Part shown: in pieces, positions 33,571 to 45,140 of the stretch | Position numbering within the stretch: the stretch's first letter is position 1 | How the letters are laid out: the number at the start of each line of letters is the position of its first letter | From: Wyeomyia smithii | Taxonomy: Eukaryota; Arthropoda; Insecta; Diptera; Culicidae | Direction: 5' to 3' | Assembly: GCF_029784165.1 (NCBI RefSeq) | Contig: NC_073695.1 | Location: 205,997,281-206,061,280 of the forward strand | Length of the DNA: 64,000 bases | Program-made: the position numbers and the translations under genes | Notes under the pieces: generated by a model | The model's input: the letters and a program-made list of their open reading frames with translations, nothing else | What the model was told of the DNA's origin: nothing | The model's database searches: none

Positions 33571-35568
33571 GGGGAACTGTGTATAAAATGCCCAGTCGGG
33601 TCAAAACGCCCCACTGCAATAATAAGAAAAATATGCACTTTAAAACAGTAATTCAGGTGCCAATCGCTTCTATCTCTCATTTTCAACACGTGTGGATCAT
33701 ATAAACATTCTATGTTATGTAAATCCTACGGAAATTGGAAATTTTATTCTGTGGCCTATTTCTTGCAATTTTTACAACTCTTTCCGTAAGACATTACGCT
33801 CCCAGTTAACATTATTACGTACCTGTAAATTGCTCTGCCTATGAAAAAAAGTCTTGGTTATCAGTAGACAAGGCAAAATTACTTGATCTAATTAATATTT
33901 GAATCATTTAAACGATTTTCATCAAACTAATCGAGGCGGGTCAAAATGCCCCATTTTACTAAACAAAACGTTTATACTGATAGAAACAATTGCCGATCTA
34001 GTAGCCTTGGGTGCAGCAATATATTCGTGCATAGGTAACACGCGCATCGCAATTGTCAAAACGTTCGCAGTTTAATACGCAGTGTTAGTTTAGTTGTGCT
34101 TTGCTCCAGAAAAACCAGCTAAAATGCCACGTAAGTACGTGAGGAAAACCGACCGGCGGATTTGGACGGAGGCTGCACTTGCGGCAGCAATGAAGACGGT
34201 GCGAACGGGGTTGTCGAAGAGGCAAGTTTCAAACGCCTACAAAATTCCCTTACGCGGTATCTTGGCAACGACTGCTCTGAAAATGGGCATTTCCCAACTT
34301 TCTTACCGCTCGGAAGTATTTTTCCTGTGTTTATTACTGTTCAGGAGGACGCATTAGTAGAACACATTATGAAAATGAATCACTACGGCCTGGGAGTGAA
34401 ACGAGTGAAACTGCGAAGCTTAGCATTTCAACTAGCGGAAAAAAAATAAAATAATTCATCCCTTTTGCCGAAAGAAAGAACTCGCGGGGCGTGACTGGCT
34501 GGTGGGGTTTCTGAAGAGACATCCGGAAATTTCCCTCAGATCCCCAGAGCCAACATCTCTTGTTCGCTTGAAGCAATTCAATCGATCCAGTGTTGATCGC
34601 TTTTTTCATCTCCTCCAGAAGATTTATGAAAGTGATCAGTTCCCCCGAATCGAAGATGGAACGCGGATGAGACTGGTTTCAGTACCGTAAGTAATTATTC
34701 AAAATTTGCGTGGCAGGTAGTGTTAGAACTTATTTCGTTTTCATAGGTTCCAACAAAAAAATTGCAAATTTTTGGCGAAGAAAGGTGCACGACAAGTACC
34801 AGGAGCAGTTTCTGCAGAGTGAGGAATAAATACTACAGCCATGATGGCCATGTCCGCTACCGGAGAGTATGAGTTCGCCACTAGCCCACCTTCAATTACT
34901 TGCGACATGTGTTTTTAAAGTTAAACCAATTAATTCATAATCATTACTAAATATTTTAAGAATATGTTGTTTATTTTTAAATCTTCAAATAAATATATAT
35001 TTTCGGTTCATTTGTTCGGTTTGTCCCATTGTTTATATGCCTACAAGAAACTCCTCAAAATAGTTAAGTTAAAAGAACTTTAAATTCGACCTGATTATCG
35101 AATAATATTTATAGAAAACTTTCAAAAATTTGAGAATCATCCAAGAGTTACGTAAGGGCTCATTAAGCATGTGAGTTCTGATATCTTTATTTTAATCACC
35201 GACCTGCGACCGGAATAATCGATTTAGAGACTATCTCTGCTATTTCGAGTCATGCTGGTTGTACGTTGCTATGAAACAGGAAGCGCATTTTGCCCATTTG
35301 TTGTGGCGCATTTTTACCCCTTGTTGTGGTGCGTTTTGTACACACATAAGAGCATTTTACCCCGAACGAATCAGAGAATAGAATTTCGATAACCTTTTTG
35401 AATTTCACGATTTCAACGTGTTTTATTGATTTTTATGCTGCAGGACGAACCTTGTTGGTAAAAAACTGTTCAAACTTTAACCTAGTATGTTTTTCAAATC
35501 ACATTTTGCATTGACGAGTGCATTATGTGAGTTTCTTCTTAACATGGGCATTTTGCCCCCCGTTCCCC
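33571..35568 (+). mobile_element. Inner pogo-like transposon (P1)
   Basis: Ends GGGGAAC...AAAATGCCC and the complement GGGCATTTTG...GTTCCCC, with TA on both sides (33569-33570 and 35569-35570). Subterminal repeats such as GGGTCAAAACGCCCC (33598) and GGGTCAAAATGCCCC (33938) are mirrored near 35285-35330. It carries a broken transposase on the plus strand. It is inserted inside element O, so it is younger than O. Confidence 0.8.
34124..34916 (+). pseudogene. P1 transposase, core-deleted
   Basis: Starts MPRKYVRKTDRRIWTEAAL, a psq-type helix-turn-helix as in pogo/CENP-B-like transposases. A second DNA-binding region follows (HYGLGVKRVKLRSLAFQLAE ... RDWLVGFLKRHPEI). Then comes NADETGFST, with the first catalytic Asp. 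A 60-bp intron with GTAAGT...CATAG (34687-34746) follows, then VPTKK...GARQVPGAVSAE, a TGA, and ATGEYEF. After that the sequence jumps to a Cys-containing tail ending CDMCF. Most of the catalytic core is missing. Frameshifts near 34340 and 34445 and the TGA add to the damage. The family inserts at TA by cut-and-paste. Confidence 0.75.
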
Positions 35569-36044
35569 TATACTGATATAATTTTGTCGTAAATGTGTAT
35601 TTCGCACAATGTACCGTTCATTATAGCTTGGCACAATCTCACCCCAAATGGCTCAAAAAGTGTACAGTTTCGAAAAACATTATTTTCTGAGTCAATACAG
35701 GTTCAATGTATAATCTTTCCTCAACACGTTGGAGAAGACATCCTAAAGTACCAACTGAGCAGTAAGTTGATGTGATTTCTTGATCGGGTTAGTTTGCCTG
35801 GGACATTTTTGGATAACATTATTTGCGCATGTTTTTTACCCTGTACTTTGAAAAATTTTTAAGTGAAACAGTTCACTGATATTATCTATATTTCATTTGA
35901 AGTTGTGGATAAATATGTCACGTTTCATAAAGTATTGAAATTGAGGTATTAGGTTCTGGAAATCTCAAGTGATTTAACATACAAACATTTCCCATTTTGG
36001 CTCAATCTCACCCCCGTAACTTAATATCACCCCGGCAGACGGTA

Positions 36045-36683
36045 CCTTTTAGGCAAAGAATTTTCACTGAAATTATCAGATACTTAATTCTGTCATATTT
36101 AGGAAACATTACTTCTTTTTATTTTATTTTTTGTTAGAAATACTATTCTTTCTCCTCTTTTTCACTAGTTTTTTTTGATTTGCATCGAAACCGTCCAGCA
36201 AAAAAAGAACTCTTTGCCTAACTTAGTGTAAGTTTTTATCTCTCTTGCAATAACAAATAGCGTTTATTATTGAAGCAATTTTTTTGTAAATTATATCCAT
36301 AGTTTCATACAATTGCTGAAAAGGATTCTTTTTTTGCTGAGATTAAGGCTTAAGAAGAAATTTCAAAGCAAGATGTTAATTATAAGGATGCGTTCACGCG
36401 TCAATTAAACAAAGAATTAGAAATTAACGGTTAAATCTAATTCTCGATGCGCAACAAAAATAAATGCCAGAGGTAAATTTTCAAAAGCGATATTGAAAGC
36501 AGACCCAGTTTTTCTACCAGATATAACTTAATAACGAAATGATTTCGATTACGAAAATGCAAAAAAAATCTGAACAGGATTCCATTAGAGGAATATAACG
36601 CATTAAGATCAGATGATAGCATTTTGAATTTGGCTTCGTGAATCTGTGTTTTAAGTTCAATTATTTGACACAACGTAAAAATA
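36045..36683. other. AT-rich non-coding DNA
   Basis: No gene. TTAGGCAAAGAATT near 36049 and GAACTCTTTGCCTAA near 36209 form a weak inverted pair that may mark a decayed MITE. Confidence 0.35.
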
Positions 36684-36685
36684 TA

Positions 36686-37279
36686 CACAAGGGTCTTTTT
36701 ACGCGGTTGATTGTACCACGTTGAAAAAAACCGCGTAATTTGAGAAAATCGCGTAAAAAACTCCGGAATAGATCCGCATAAAAATAATAACACCTAAGTA
36801 AATACATGCTCGAAAAATTATATAAAGATGAAAACAAAACACACAAAATGTATCTATAGTGCATCCAAAATTAAAGTTCACTGAATATCAGGGCAGTAAC
36901 TTTTTCAATATGATTTTGTTATATTTCCAAGCTTTAGCACTAGTTTCGTAAACAAAAGTTAATCGCAACTCGTATCGGTATACAACTATGAAGGTTTTTT
37001 TATTTTTTTTCCGAATCAACGAAAATTGCCTATTATTTGATAATAGCAGAAATTTTCAAACAAATATATTAAATATATACATTGATTAAATTACAAAAAC
37101 GGTAAATCTTATTTTTATGAACCATACGACTAATTTTTTACTTTTTTTTGTTTCAATACTGCGTAAACAATTCCCGCGTTATGTACAAAATCACGTAAAA
37201 AAAATCCGCGTTATTGTAAAAGTCTCATATAAAAAAAAACGCATAAAAGAAAAAGACGAAGTAGAAAAAGACCCCAGTG
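36686..37279. repeat. TA-flanked MITE (594 bp)
   Basis: Left end CACAAGGGTCTTTTT, right end reversed CACTGGGGTCTTTTT, with TA outside both (36684-36685, 37280-37281). Subterminal CGCGTAA/TTACGCG motifs occur near both ends. Likely a non-autonomous Tc1/mariner-superfamily element. Frames inside it are low-complexity. Confidence 0.65.
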
Positions 37280-37281
37280 TA

Positions 37282-39205
37282 TATATCAATAATGCCGTAA
37301 ATTTTAAGACTGAATAGTACGTTATGGAAAAGTTGAAATAATGATCATGTATTATGAATTAAATATGAAAACCTTTCAACAAACTTCCAGTATGGCATCA
37401 CTGGGCGCAAAAGCAGCCAGAGGCACTCGAGCTCAACATGTCTATCATTGCACTTCTTTTCGCGGGTTGCCGCAGAACAAAAAAAAAACCTTAAAAAATT
37501 GCAATTCATTTCGCTTCAAACCGGCCTGTCCTGTGCTGAGCTGACAAACAACGTGCAACGTCACGAACGCGTGGTTCGATTCATTGACGGCCCCACAGGC
37601 TTTTACTTTTGAATTTCGTTATTCAGACGTACGCAAAAATTACCCCCTTTCAGCAGCAGAACAACCGCCGTGCCCGAGAGAACAGGCAGCTTGCTTGTTA
37701 GTTCCGCGGAAAAAAAGAACCTGATAAAAAATGCGACCGGTTGAGCCAAGGCATCCATCATCGAAAGCGACAATTTTATGCTGCCCCAAGAATACTACGG
37801 TTTCACTGTCGTTGAGGTCTCTTCTTGCGCTTTTATGTTTCATTTTTCTCAACTCTCCACATTCACGATGCTGGTTCCAAATTTCCAGCTAACATCATTG
37901 CACCGGCGATTGATCAATTACCTGCATTAAATTGTTTCGCCCTCCGATAACTCGTGCCTGGCAGGCGGTAAGACAAGATTTTTGAAACTGGTTTCTGTCG
38001 CAACGGTCATAATTTGGTGATGGTTTCGCTTTTAATTAATAAATGGCTTGCTGTCCGGTGCATGCCACGCGGAAAATAAGCGTGCCTAACAGCGATGGCA
38101 TTATGTAGAGGGCTTATTTGCATTCGGGTTCGAGAGGTAGTCAGCTCATTCCTTTAGAATCTTCCCCGCCAACCATCCATCAATCAATCTGAATGATTTT
38201 AGAGAAGAGCTATTCTCCACTATCTCTGTAGGCTAATTGGTTTCACACTGAAGCGAAATCTGCCAAATTACTCGCCACATGCAACTGCAAAACAACGATC
38301 ATTAACAGCATTTTGCAATACATTCAACGATAATTAGAAACTTTTGCTAAAATTTCGCAGCGCTTAGCAGCTCTTTTTCCTCATTGCTGGATGCGGAGAT
38401 TAAAACTATTCTGAATAGAGCCGACACAGCATCAGCAACAGTAGCAGCAGCAGGAGGAAGCCAAAAAGGCTGCGAGGAAAAAACCGGAACGAAAACTTTC
38501 CACCGAACGCCACCGCTTGTGCCGGTAGTCATTAGTGAGCTCAGTTTTTCCATTGCTTCGCTCTGCTAGTTATCCTTTGAATATGTTACCTCCGGAGCGG
38601 GGAAGTTTCAGGGCCAAATGAGGAGCTCGCCGCAGTCGATACGAACGTCAAGAAAAACCTGGCGTATGGAAGCCTCAAACGCAGCGTGAAACATTGGGAA
38701 TGCTTAAAGAACTGACCATTCTGGAATTAAGCTACATAACAAGAGTTTAGCTTGATGCAAGTAAAGCTTTAATATTGATTGATCGCTAGTGTGATTCCTT
38801 TTTTATCTTATTATAAGCTCACTTTAACAAAGTCATTCGTCTAAAAACGGATGGGATCAAACTTGCTATAGTGCAGAAAAAAAGTTCTTAGTGAGAAAGT
38901 TGGAAAAGAGCTAATCTAGGTGAAGGTAATTAATTTATATGTCATGAAAGTCATGAAATTTTACGACAGCACTTTTGCCAGGAATTCATACAATTTATAC
39001 AGACGCTAGGAATTGAGCAAGCTGTGCTTAAAAGGACTTTAACAAAAAAGCGCGCATTCTTAGAACGTCCATAACAGAATTTTCAGTACCTTTGATAAAA
39101 TAAATAAAGAAACGAAACTCGATTTATTAGTACGAAAAACCGAAGACATCTTTGGTTGGCAATTAAAAAAAAGGCAAATATAAGAGCGATGAAATTAAAA
39201 GAAGT
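37282..39205. other. Non-coding, GC-richer unique-looking DNA
   Basis: 37380-38650 has balanced composition, few homopolymers and a CAG-type run (about 38425-38450), and no TE signature. It may be host intron or regulatory DNA. No frame longer than 120 codons and no domain recognised. Confidence 0.35.
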
Positions 39206-39218
39206 GCACAACACTGAA

Positions 39219-39438
39219 GTTCTCTCAGCTGGTCTTGAGGTTCGATGCTGGCCTAACAAGCCAGATGTCGTAGGTTCGAGTCTCGACTCGGGAGAGACTG
39301 TTAGCGTCAGTAGGATCGTAGCGCCAGCCCCGCAAATGTCCAGTACACTAAACATTTGGCTGCGAAATCTGTGTATAATAAATAGAAGGTCGAGCTCCCA
39401 TATGAAATGTACCAGCAAGTCTTTGATTTGCTTTGCTT
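39219..39438 (+). repeat. tRNA-derived SINE, copy 2 (Feilai-like)
   Basis: 220 bp with a tRNA-like head: GGTCTTGAGGTTCGATG at the A-box position and GTAGGTTCGAGTCTC as B box. Flanked by GCACAACACTGAA (39206-39218) and GCACAACATTGAA (39439-39451), a 13-bp TSD with one mismatch. It ends TTTGCTTTGCTT, not poly-A. Open frames through it (SGETVSVSRIVAPAP and similar) are SINE artefacts. Confidence 0.85.
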
Positions 39439-39639
39439 GCACAACATTGAATCATTAAAAAAGAGAGTAAAATGTCACACAGTTTGAAAAATATCCTAAG
39501 AAAAGCAGGTTTTTCTGTACGCAAACCAATATTTTTCATGTCCTCCTTAGATTTGATTTCCTTAAGATGCTTTCGTAGTGCCTGCTTTATAATAACCCAG
39601 TATTTTCCTTGTTTGTTTGTCGACTGTAGCGGTTAATTT

Positions 39640-41430
39640 TGTAGATTTATTGGCGAAATAAAGTCAGGATCAGACGTGTCTACACATATCTCACTTACCA
39701 AACAGTTCCAAGCCGTGGTGTAGCCTTTGCTGCACGTAAGAGTCGTCTCGATTTCAATCGGTCCATGGCTGCAGTTCGCCAGCTCTGCAGTCTACGTAAT
39801 GGCGTCTTCCACCTGATCGATCCACCTTGCTCGCTGTGCACCTCTCCGTCTCGTCCCTGATGGATTGGTTTCAAGAACCATCTTTACCGAGTTGACATTC
39901 TTACGACATGCCCAGCCCTTCAAAACCTGACAATCTTGGTGGTGGGACGATAGATGGCTCCCCGAGCAGCTCCTGCTGTTTGTGGTTCATTCACCTTCTC
40001 CACGTTCCATTCTCCAACCGCAGTCCACCGAAGGTAGTACGCAACACCTTCCGCTCGAAGACCGCAAAGGCGCGTTGGTCCTCTACAAGCATAGCCCATG
40101 TCTCATGGCCGTAGAGGACTACTGGTCTGATCAGCGTCTTGTAGCTGGTTAACTTGGTGCGGCGGCGAATTCTACTCGATCAGAGTGTCGATGAATTTCT
40201 CTGCTGGTATCGTTGTTGGCAGTTACCAGGAAGCACAGGTACACGAGCTCGTCGCCAACCTGGGTTTCACCACCACCAACTTGAACTCAAGGTGGGAGGT
40301 TGATACTGTCTTCTCGTGAACCCTTTTCTTTCATGTACTTCGATGCATTCGTGACCAGTCCAATCCGTTAGTTTGTTCGAAAATACATATTCGTACATAA
40401 TTTGCAATAGCTGGTCTCGATCGATTGTGTCGTAAGCCGATTTGAGATCGATGAATAGACCTTGGCAAGTTGTATTCACGGTATTTCTGCATAACCTGAC
40501 GAACCGCCAAATTTGATCTGTAATGGCGCGGGCAGTAAGACCGCCCCCTCCCCCCCTGCCTGGTAGTGCCCCACGAACTGCTTCGCAAATGGTGATAGTT
40601 GACGGCAGAGTATTTCAAAGAATACCTTGTAGGCGGAGTTCAGCAGAGTGATTGCTCGCTAATTGCAACATCCCCGATTGTTTCCCTTTTTGAAGATGGG
40701 TCACACAACACTTTTCATCCACTCCTCTGGTATTCGTTCTTTCTCTCAAATCTTGACAATGGCCCAGTGCACGGCTCTAGCCAGTGTTTCTCCGCTATAT
40801 TTCAACTGCGCACTCGAAGTTGGTCCACTTCGGCAGCTTTATTGTTTTTCAGCCGGCCAATCTCCTGCTTATCGGATGCTCCTCCAGCCATCTGCAAGAG
40901 TGCCTGCGCCAAGCTGCCCTTCCATGGGTAACGCTGCCCCCAGCTGCTGCACTTATTCCTGTGCAACCCCAGCGTCTCGCAGTTTCTCAATATTTAGTCG
41001 CGGCGTTTGACTTGGGCGGATGTTATACACCGTCGAAAGTTTGGAGCGTGTACACACAGCTACTAGGTAGTGGTCCGAATCTATATTCGCACTACGGTAG
41101 GTGCGAACGTTGATGATGTCAGAGAAGAACCTGCCGTTGATCAGAACGTGGTCGATTTGATTCTCTGCCTGTTGATCGGATGATCTCCAGGTGGTTTTGT
41201 GAGTACCCTTGCGGGGGAAGAAGGTACTTCGCACTACCATACTGATCGCCGTTATCGTTAGACACGGCGTGCAGACTATATGGCCCAGTTACCGGTCTGT
41301 ACATTACCTCCCGTCCTACCCGAGCATTCATCTCCAGGTAGGACAGCTGGAGACTGGCGGGTTCTAGAGGCGCCAATGATCACTTCGCACATTTCCACTT
41401 AGCTATTGTTGGATGACAATATTGCCCAAG
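39640..41430 (-). pseudogene. RTE-like LINE, minus strand, frameshifted
   Basis: Best preserved RTE-type copy. From the right: endonuclease C-half (NARVGREVMYRPVTG, then AENQIDHVLINGRFFSD and DSDHYLVAV at 41240-40985); RT motif A (GLFIDLKSAYDTIDR at about 40450); C-terminus (LYGHETW near 40110, EDQRAFAVFERKVLR, then EPSIVPP near 39955); and an arginine-rich RRRGAQRARWIDQVEDAI end near 39830. AATAAA occurs near 39645 on the minus strand. RT motifs B and C are displaced or deleted (40480-40950), and there are many frameshifts. Confidence 0.7.
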
Positions 41431-42052
41431 CAACACCAACCAGTTGTGTCCGTGTTTCAACTGGCAGTCTAGTGTAATCATACGACCCGTGAGATAGGAA
41501 CTTGTGAGAACTGGAACTGTGTTTGACGCTTCTTTCAGGTTGTCAACTCACTATTTGAAGCCCCAGAACAACAATAGATTATCAGTTTATCCGATTTACC
41601 TATATTGGCGGTTGTTTCCCAATTGCCTGGATTCACCATCATCGCGTTCGCAAATACAGATGCATAAGAATTACCCAAACGTGCTTAAGTAATAGCAGAA
41701 AATGCAAAAGATCAACAGAGCGGGTTCCTGTTATAAAACTAGGGGTCCTGGGGTTCCAAGATTGACACTGACGCAAGCGGTACGTATTATGTGATATGAT
41801 GGAAAGCAACCACTATATACTTGGGATGACGCAGAAGATGCTAAACCGGAACAACCGTTGAAATAACATTTACAGGTAGAGCGGAGTAATGGCCTATGCC
41901 ACATGAGCCGTTGAGAGCGAAAGTGGTACATGTGCCATTAAGTAAATTTTTAAGGAGACGCGATAAACGAAAACACTCGAATAGTAAATTATTTTCAACA
42001 ATTTTTTCCAACATAACTGCACTAAATCATTGCTGGAAAGGTTTCAAACTTT
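41431..42052. other. Non-coding spacer
   Basis: No recognisable gene. Small frames at 41504 (plus) and 41731 (minus) are unassigned. Confidence 0.3.
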
Positions 42053-42085
42053 CTAGGGGGGGGGCTGAAGCCCCCCCCCCCCTAG
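42053..42085. repeat. Poly-G/poly-C hairpin
   Basis: CTAG, nine G, CTGAAG, then twelve C and CTAG-type closure: a 33-bp perfect or near-perfect stem with a tiny loop. The adjoining CCCCCTAGTCC is echoed at 44701-44710, so it may be the end of a repeat family. Confidence 0.55.
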
Positions 42086-42119
42086 TCCCAGGCCCATGGA
42101 TATTTGTTTCTTGACAGCG

Positions 42120-43650
42120 TTAGTTGTACAATTCTACCAAAGGTAGATGGATGCATAAACTCATCCCGGATGGTCCGAGAGGCACCATGGAGTGGTTAAC
42201 TTCCATCTAACACAGATCCTGTCAGACCATGGATGTTTCATGAGAAATGTGTCTAGAACATACCGGTGCGGGAAAACCGCTGAGCATGTGCGTTTTGTAA
42301 GCCCTCTTTTCGCCGGGCGAGGAGCAAAATGTTAGCAGTGAGCACATCGGATAACTCTCCTGAAAATATATTTCCAACCATCCATCGCCAACCATCGAAA
42401 TGCCAATGAAAGTTAACTGCCCATCTCAAGGTACCTTGATAGAAGAGATTATGATGAAAGCGGGAGCTTCAAATACAATAGCCTTCCCTTGACGCAAGTC
42501 CTAACGGTAGTACCGCGGAGAAACAAAGCAGGAGACTGGTGTATTCTAGCGGGTCGGGCAAATTCAATCCCACTCCCAGAGTCCTTTTCTCAGGTATCTG
42601 GTTACAGTTGACCGGTGGTTGACCGAATAATCATGGAGCTGATGAGCCTTACGTCGTGTCGTTGGTTGTGGCGGGCGACTTCAACACTGGGCTGTTGAGG
42701 GAAGAAGTCGCTGTACAAACCAGGACAGATGGATCTAGTTGAAGGCTTTGGCAGAGCTCAACCCAGATCTGATCAATGTATGAAGCCTATCATCAACGTG
42801 ACGTTCTGCAGCCCAGGACTTACCACGCATTAGAGGAAGACCACCATTAGGTTTGCCATAGTAGAGACCTTAATGTGAGGCATCCAGCGACGAGTACAGC
42901 CAACACTTCAACCGTCCGCGGGTGAATACAATCGCATTCCAATGCCGAGAAATTCGAGTGGGGAATAAGGAGAATGCACGAGGTTGCAATCGATTCCACC
43001 CGAGTGCTAATCAATTAGTTGCCATACCATCGCTGGCGTGCTACGCCATCGCGCCTCAGACTTTTCAGCCTAGAAATGGAAAGCTTCCAGTATATTGGTG
43101 AAATTGACGCAATAGAATTCGATAAAGGCGAGCAAGAGAGTCTTTTTCGAAAGACTCTACGTGAGATCTAATATAAACCCATTGGGTGAAGCTTACGGAA
43201 TCGTAATGGTCAAGACCAAAAACGCCTGCGAAGCGACCACTAGCGATGCTGGAGCGAATCATCGACAGGCTCTTTCCGCGCCACGAGATAAATCCTTGGC
43301 CTCCGGCTATCAAGTCTCTCGTCTGACGTTCCAGTATCTCAAACATAGACCACGGATGGTCTACCAACCTGCGGACATCCAATTTGGGAGTGACAATAGT
43401 CGTGCAATAGGGGAATTAATTGCCGCAAAGTTGGGACTGGGGTCAGGGGTGAGCCGTGTATGGCTCCAATCATAATCGAATCGTTCTTGAATTAATAGAT
43501 AAGTTGTTCACTGTCCAATGTTTTGATAAAAAAGAAGTATCGGGTCCAAAGTCACCGGGCTCCGATTTATATTTCAGTTTCTGCAGCCCACTTATATTAT
43601 CTTCTAGAAACGAACAGGCGAATCAGGCAGTGTTTCTTGTGATGATTCGA
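42120..43650 (+). pseudogene. R1-type LINE debris, out of order
   Basis: 42140-42350 resembles the C-terminal end of R1-clade ORF2 (WMHKLIPDG..., HGCFMRN-like, YRCGKTAEHVRFV). 42600-42900 resembles an APE endonuclease (VVAGDFNTGLL, then TFCSPGL). 43160-43400 resembles the pre-RT region (NPLGEAYGIVMVKTK, then LERIIDRLFPRHEINPWPP in another frame). A C-terminus preceding an N-terminus suggests two copies head-to-tail or a rearrangement. Every block uses several frames. Assignment is by motif memory only. Confidence 0.5.
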
Positions 43651-43890
43651 TAACTTTGAATTCCCGCATAGCTGTCTGATAGCGTTAAGACACCTGGAAT
43701 GTTTGGAACGACGTATCCAGAAGTTATAAGCGAAATCATGAAGATTCCTCTTTGATACTCGCTGATCGAATATCAAATAAAAATCTACTGAGCGCTAAAG
43801 GCAGAACGAAGTTCCCATCTTCTGTGATGCAGAAGCTATAGTCTCAGGTATGTCGTTGAGTACGACAACGATGAAGGTCCGAGAAAAACG

Positions 43891-43970
43891 TATCGCAGAA
43901 GGGGATTCGAACACGCAATCTCCGATGTCTCCGGCATGGTGTTTTAGCCAATTAAACTACTGGAAAGATA
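43891..43970 (-). repeat. tRNA-like sequence, probably a SINE head
   Basis: On the minus strand, TAGTTTAATTGG fits the A-box consensus and TGTTCGAATCC fits the B box with one mismatch, about 45 bases apart. An anticodon stem is present, but its loop GAGACAT lacks U33, and the T-stem and acceptor stem pair poorly. It is not a functional tRNA gene. It is unrelated to the Feilai-like copies. Confidence 0.5.
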
Positions 43971-44145
43971 ATTTCCCCTAGGAATATTATCGTATCACTC
44001 TCTACTATTGTGTGCCGTTTCTAGCATGTCTCAATCAACCACACACACTTCCTTGCGGGAGTTATTTTTGTAACCAAGAGAGTGTTTCTTTTTCACACGC
44101 TATGTATTAGAGTACCAATGAAAATCGATTTCTCGAACATCGTTT

Positions 44146-44503
44146 AGCGATAGGGCTCAAAAGTTTCGTCTTCTTGAAAAAAGTCCCCATGCCGAATTTC
44201 AGCTCGATCGAACATCGGGAACACGTTCCTCAAAGCGGTCAAAGTTTCAAGTCTCCCAGCCTGAAAATTTCCAAAGTTTTTTCGAGTTAACACCAGATCT
44301 CGACGTTTCATGCATTTCTCAGACATATGGCATAAAAAAATTGATATCGACAATTTCATGTATCACTACCTGTCCTTTCTTTCATCGATACTTTTCGTGA
44401 AACTTTGACCGCTTTGAGGAACGTGTTCCCGATGTTCGATCAAGCTGAAATTTGGCATGGGGACTTTTTTCAAGAAGACGAAACTTTTGATCCCTATCGC
44501 TAC
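44146..44503. repeat. Inverted-repeat MITE, ~100-bp arms
   Basis: The left arm 44146-44250 (TAGCGATAGGG ... GGTCAAAGTTT) is mirrored by 44399-44503 with few mismatches, around a ~150-bp spacer. The small minus frame 44144-44359 lies inside. No TSD identified with confidence. Confidence 0.7.
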
Positions 44504-44815
44504 TTTATTTTCAAAGTTTGACCTAAGAGTGTACATGAAAAGGTGAAAAAAGATTTCCCATAGGCACTACTTTTGTTTGATTGTTAAATTTCTCTCGAAA
44601 TGAAAAATATTTCTCTTTCATACCAATTCAAGTTAACTTCAAGTACCTGTACATTTTCGAAGTATTGGAGCAAATGCCCCGGGCCTCCCGATTCGAGGGC
44701 CCCCTAGTCCTGGGGCGAACTTTTTATTTTGCTCCTCACCTTCCAGAACGATACCTCTAAATGTTTTAAGAAAAGAGGGCCTCAAGTTTTAAAAAAACGT
44801 TAAAAACGACTTTGC

Positions 44816-45140
44816 ATGGAAGCCAATTATTTTTCATTTCGTAGGAAATTTTACAAACAAACAAAAGGAGCACCGATGTGGAATCCCCTTTCACCTTTCT
44901 TATGTGAGCTTTTTATGGCACATTTGGAAAATGAAATAAATGAAAAAGACTGCCTACCAGATCGTTGGTGGAGGTATGTTGATGATATTTTTTTGTATTT
45001 TACAACAGGAGGACTTGGAAAGTTTTTTGGGAATTTTGAATGGCATTCATAAAAATAACCAGTTCACTTTGGAACTTTTAAAAACTCCAACCACTTTGTA
45101 TTCGAAATCTTTAGGAAACCCACACATACTAAGCGGGTAA
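44816..45140 (+). pseudogene. Penelope-like element, RT C-part
   Basis: Encodes FYKQTKGAPMWNPLSPFLCE (RT motif B) and RWWRYVDDIFLYF (motif C, catalytic YVDD). It breaks by frameshift near 45003 into SFLGILNGIHKNNQFTLEL. Everything upstream of motif B is absent, so the element is 5'-truncated. This RT type, with a downstream GIY-YIG domain, defines Penelope-like elements. The Trp in PMWNPLSP replaces the usual Gly. Confidence 0.85.

Larger units (their letters stand above)
32760..36042. mobile_element. Outer pogo-type non-autonomous element (O)
   Basis: Terminal inverted repeats CCGTCTGCCGGGGTGA at both ends, each flanked by TA (32758-32759 and 36043-36044), as for Tc1/mariner/pogo insertions. 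GGGGTGAGATTGTGCC-type subterminal motifs recur at 32765, 32968, 35628 (reversed) and 36003 (reversed). Excluding the nested transposon it is about 1.3 kb and I see no transposase, so it is a deletion derivative or MITE. Confidence 0.75.

Noticed and set aside
36048..36222. Possible MITE from the TTAGGCAAAGA / TCTTTGCCTAA pair
   Set aside because: Only about 11 bp pair, with no TSD; chance is likely in AT-rich DNA.
39156..39458. Conserved-looking peptide SGETVSVSRIVAPAPQ, also at 51914 and 56395
   Set aside because: Repeated only because the same SINE is repeated; the frame runs through the tRNA-like head.
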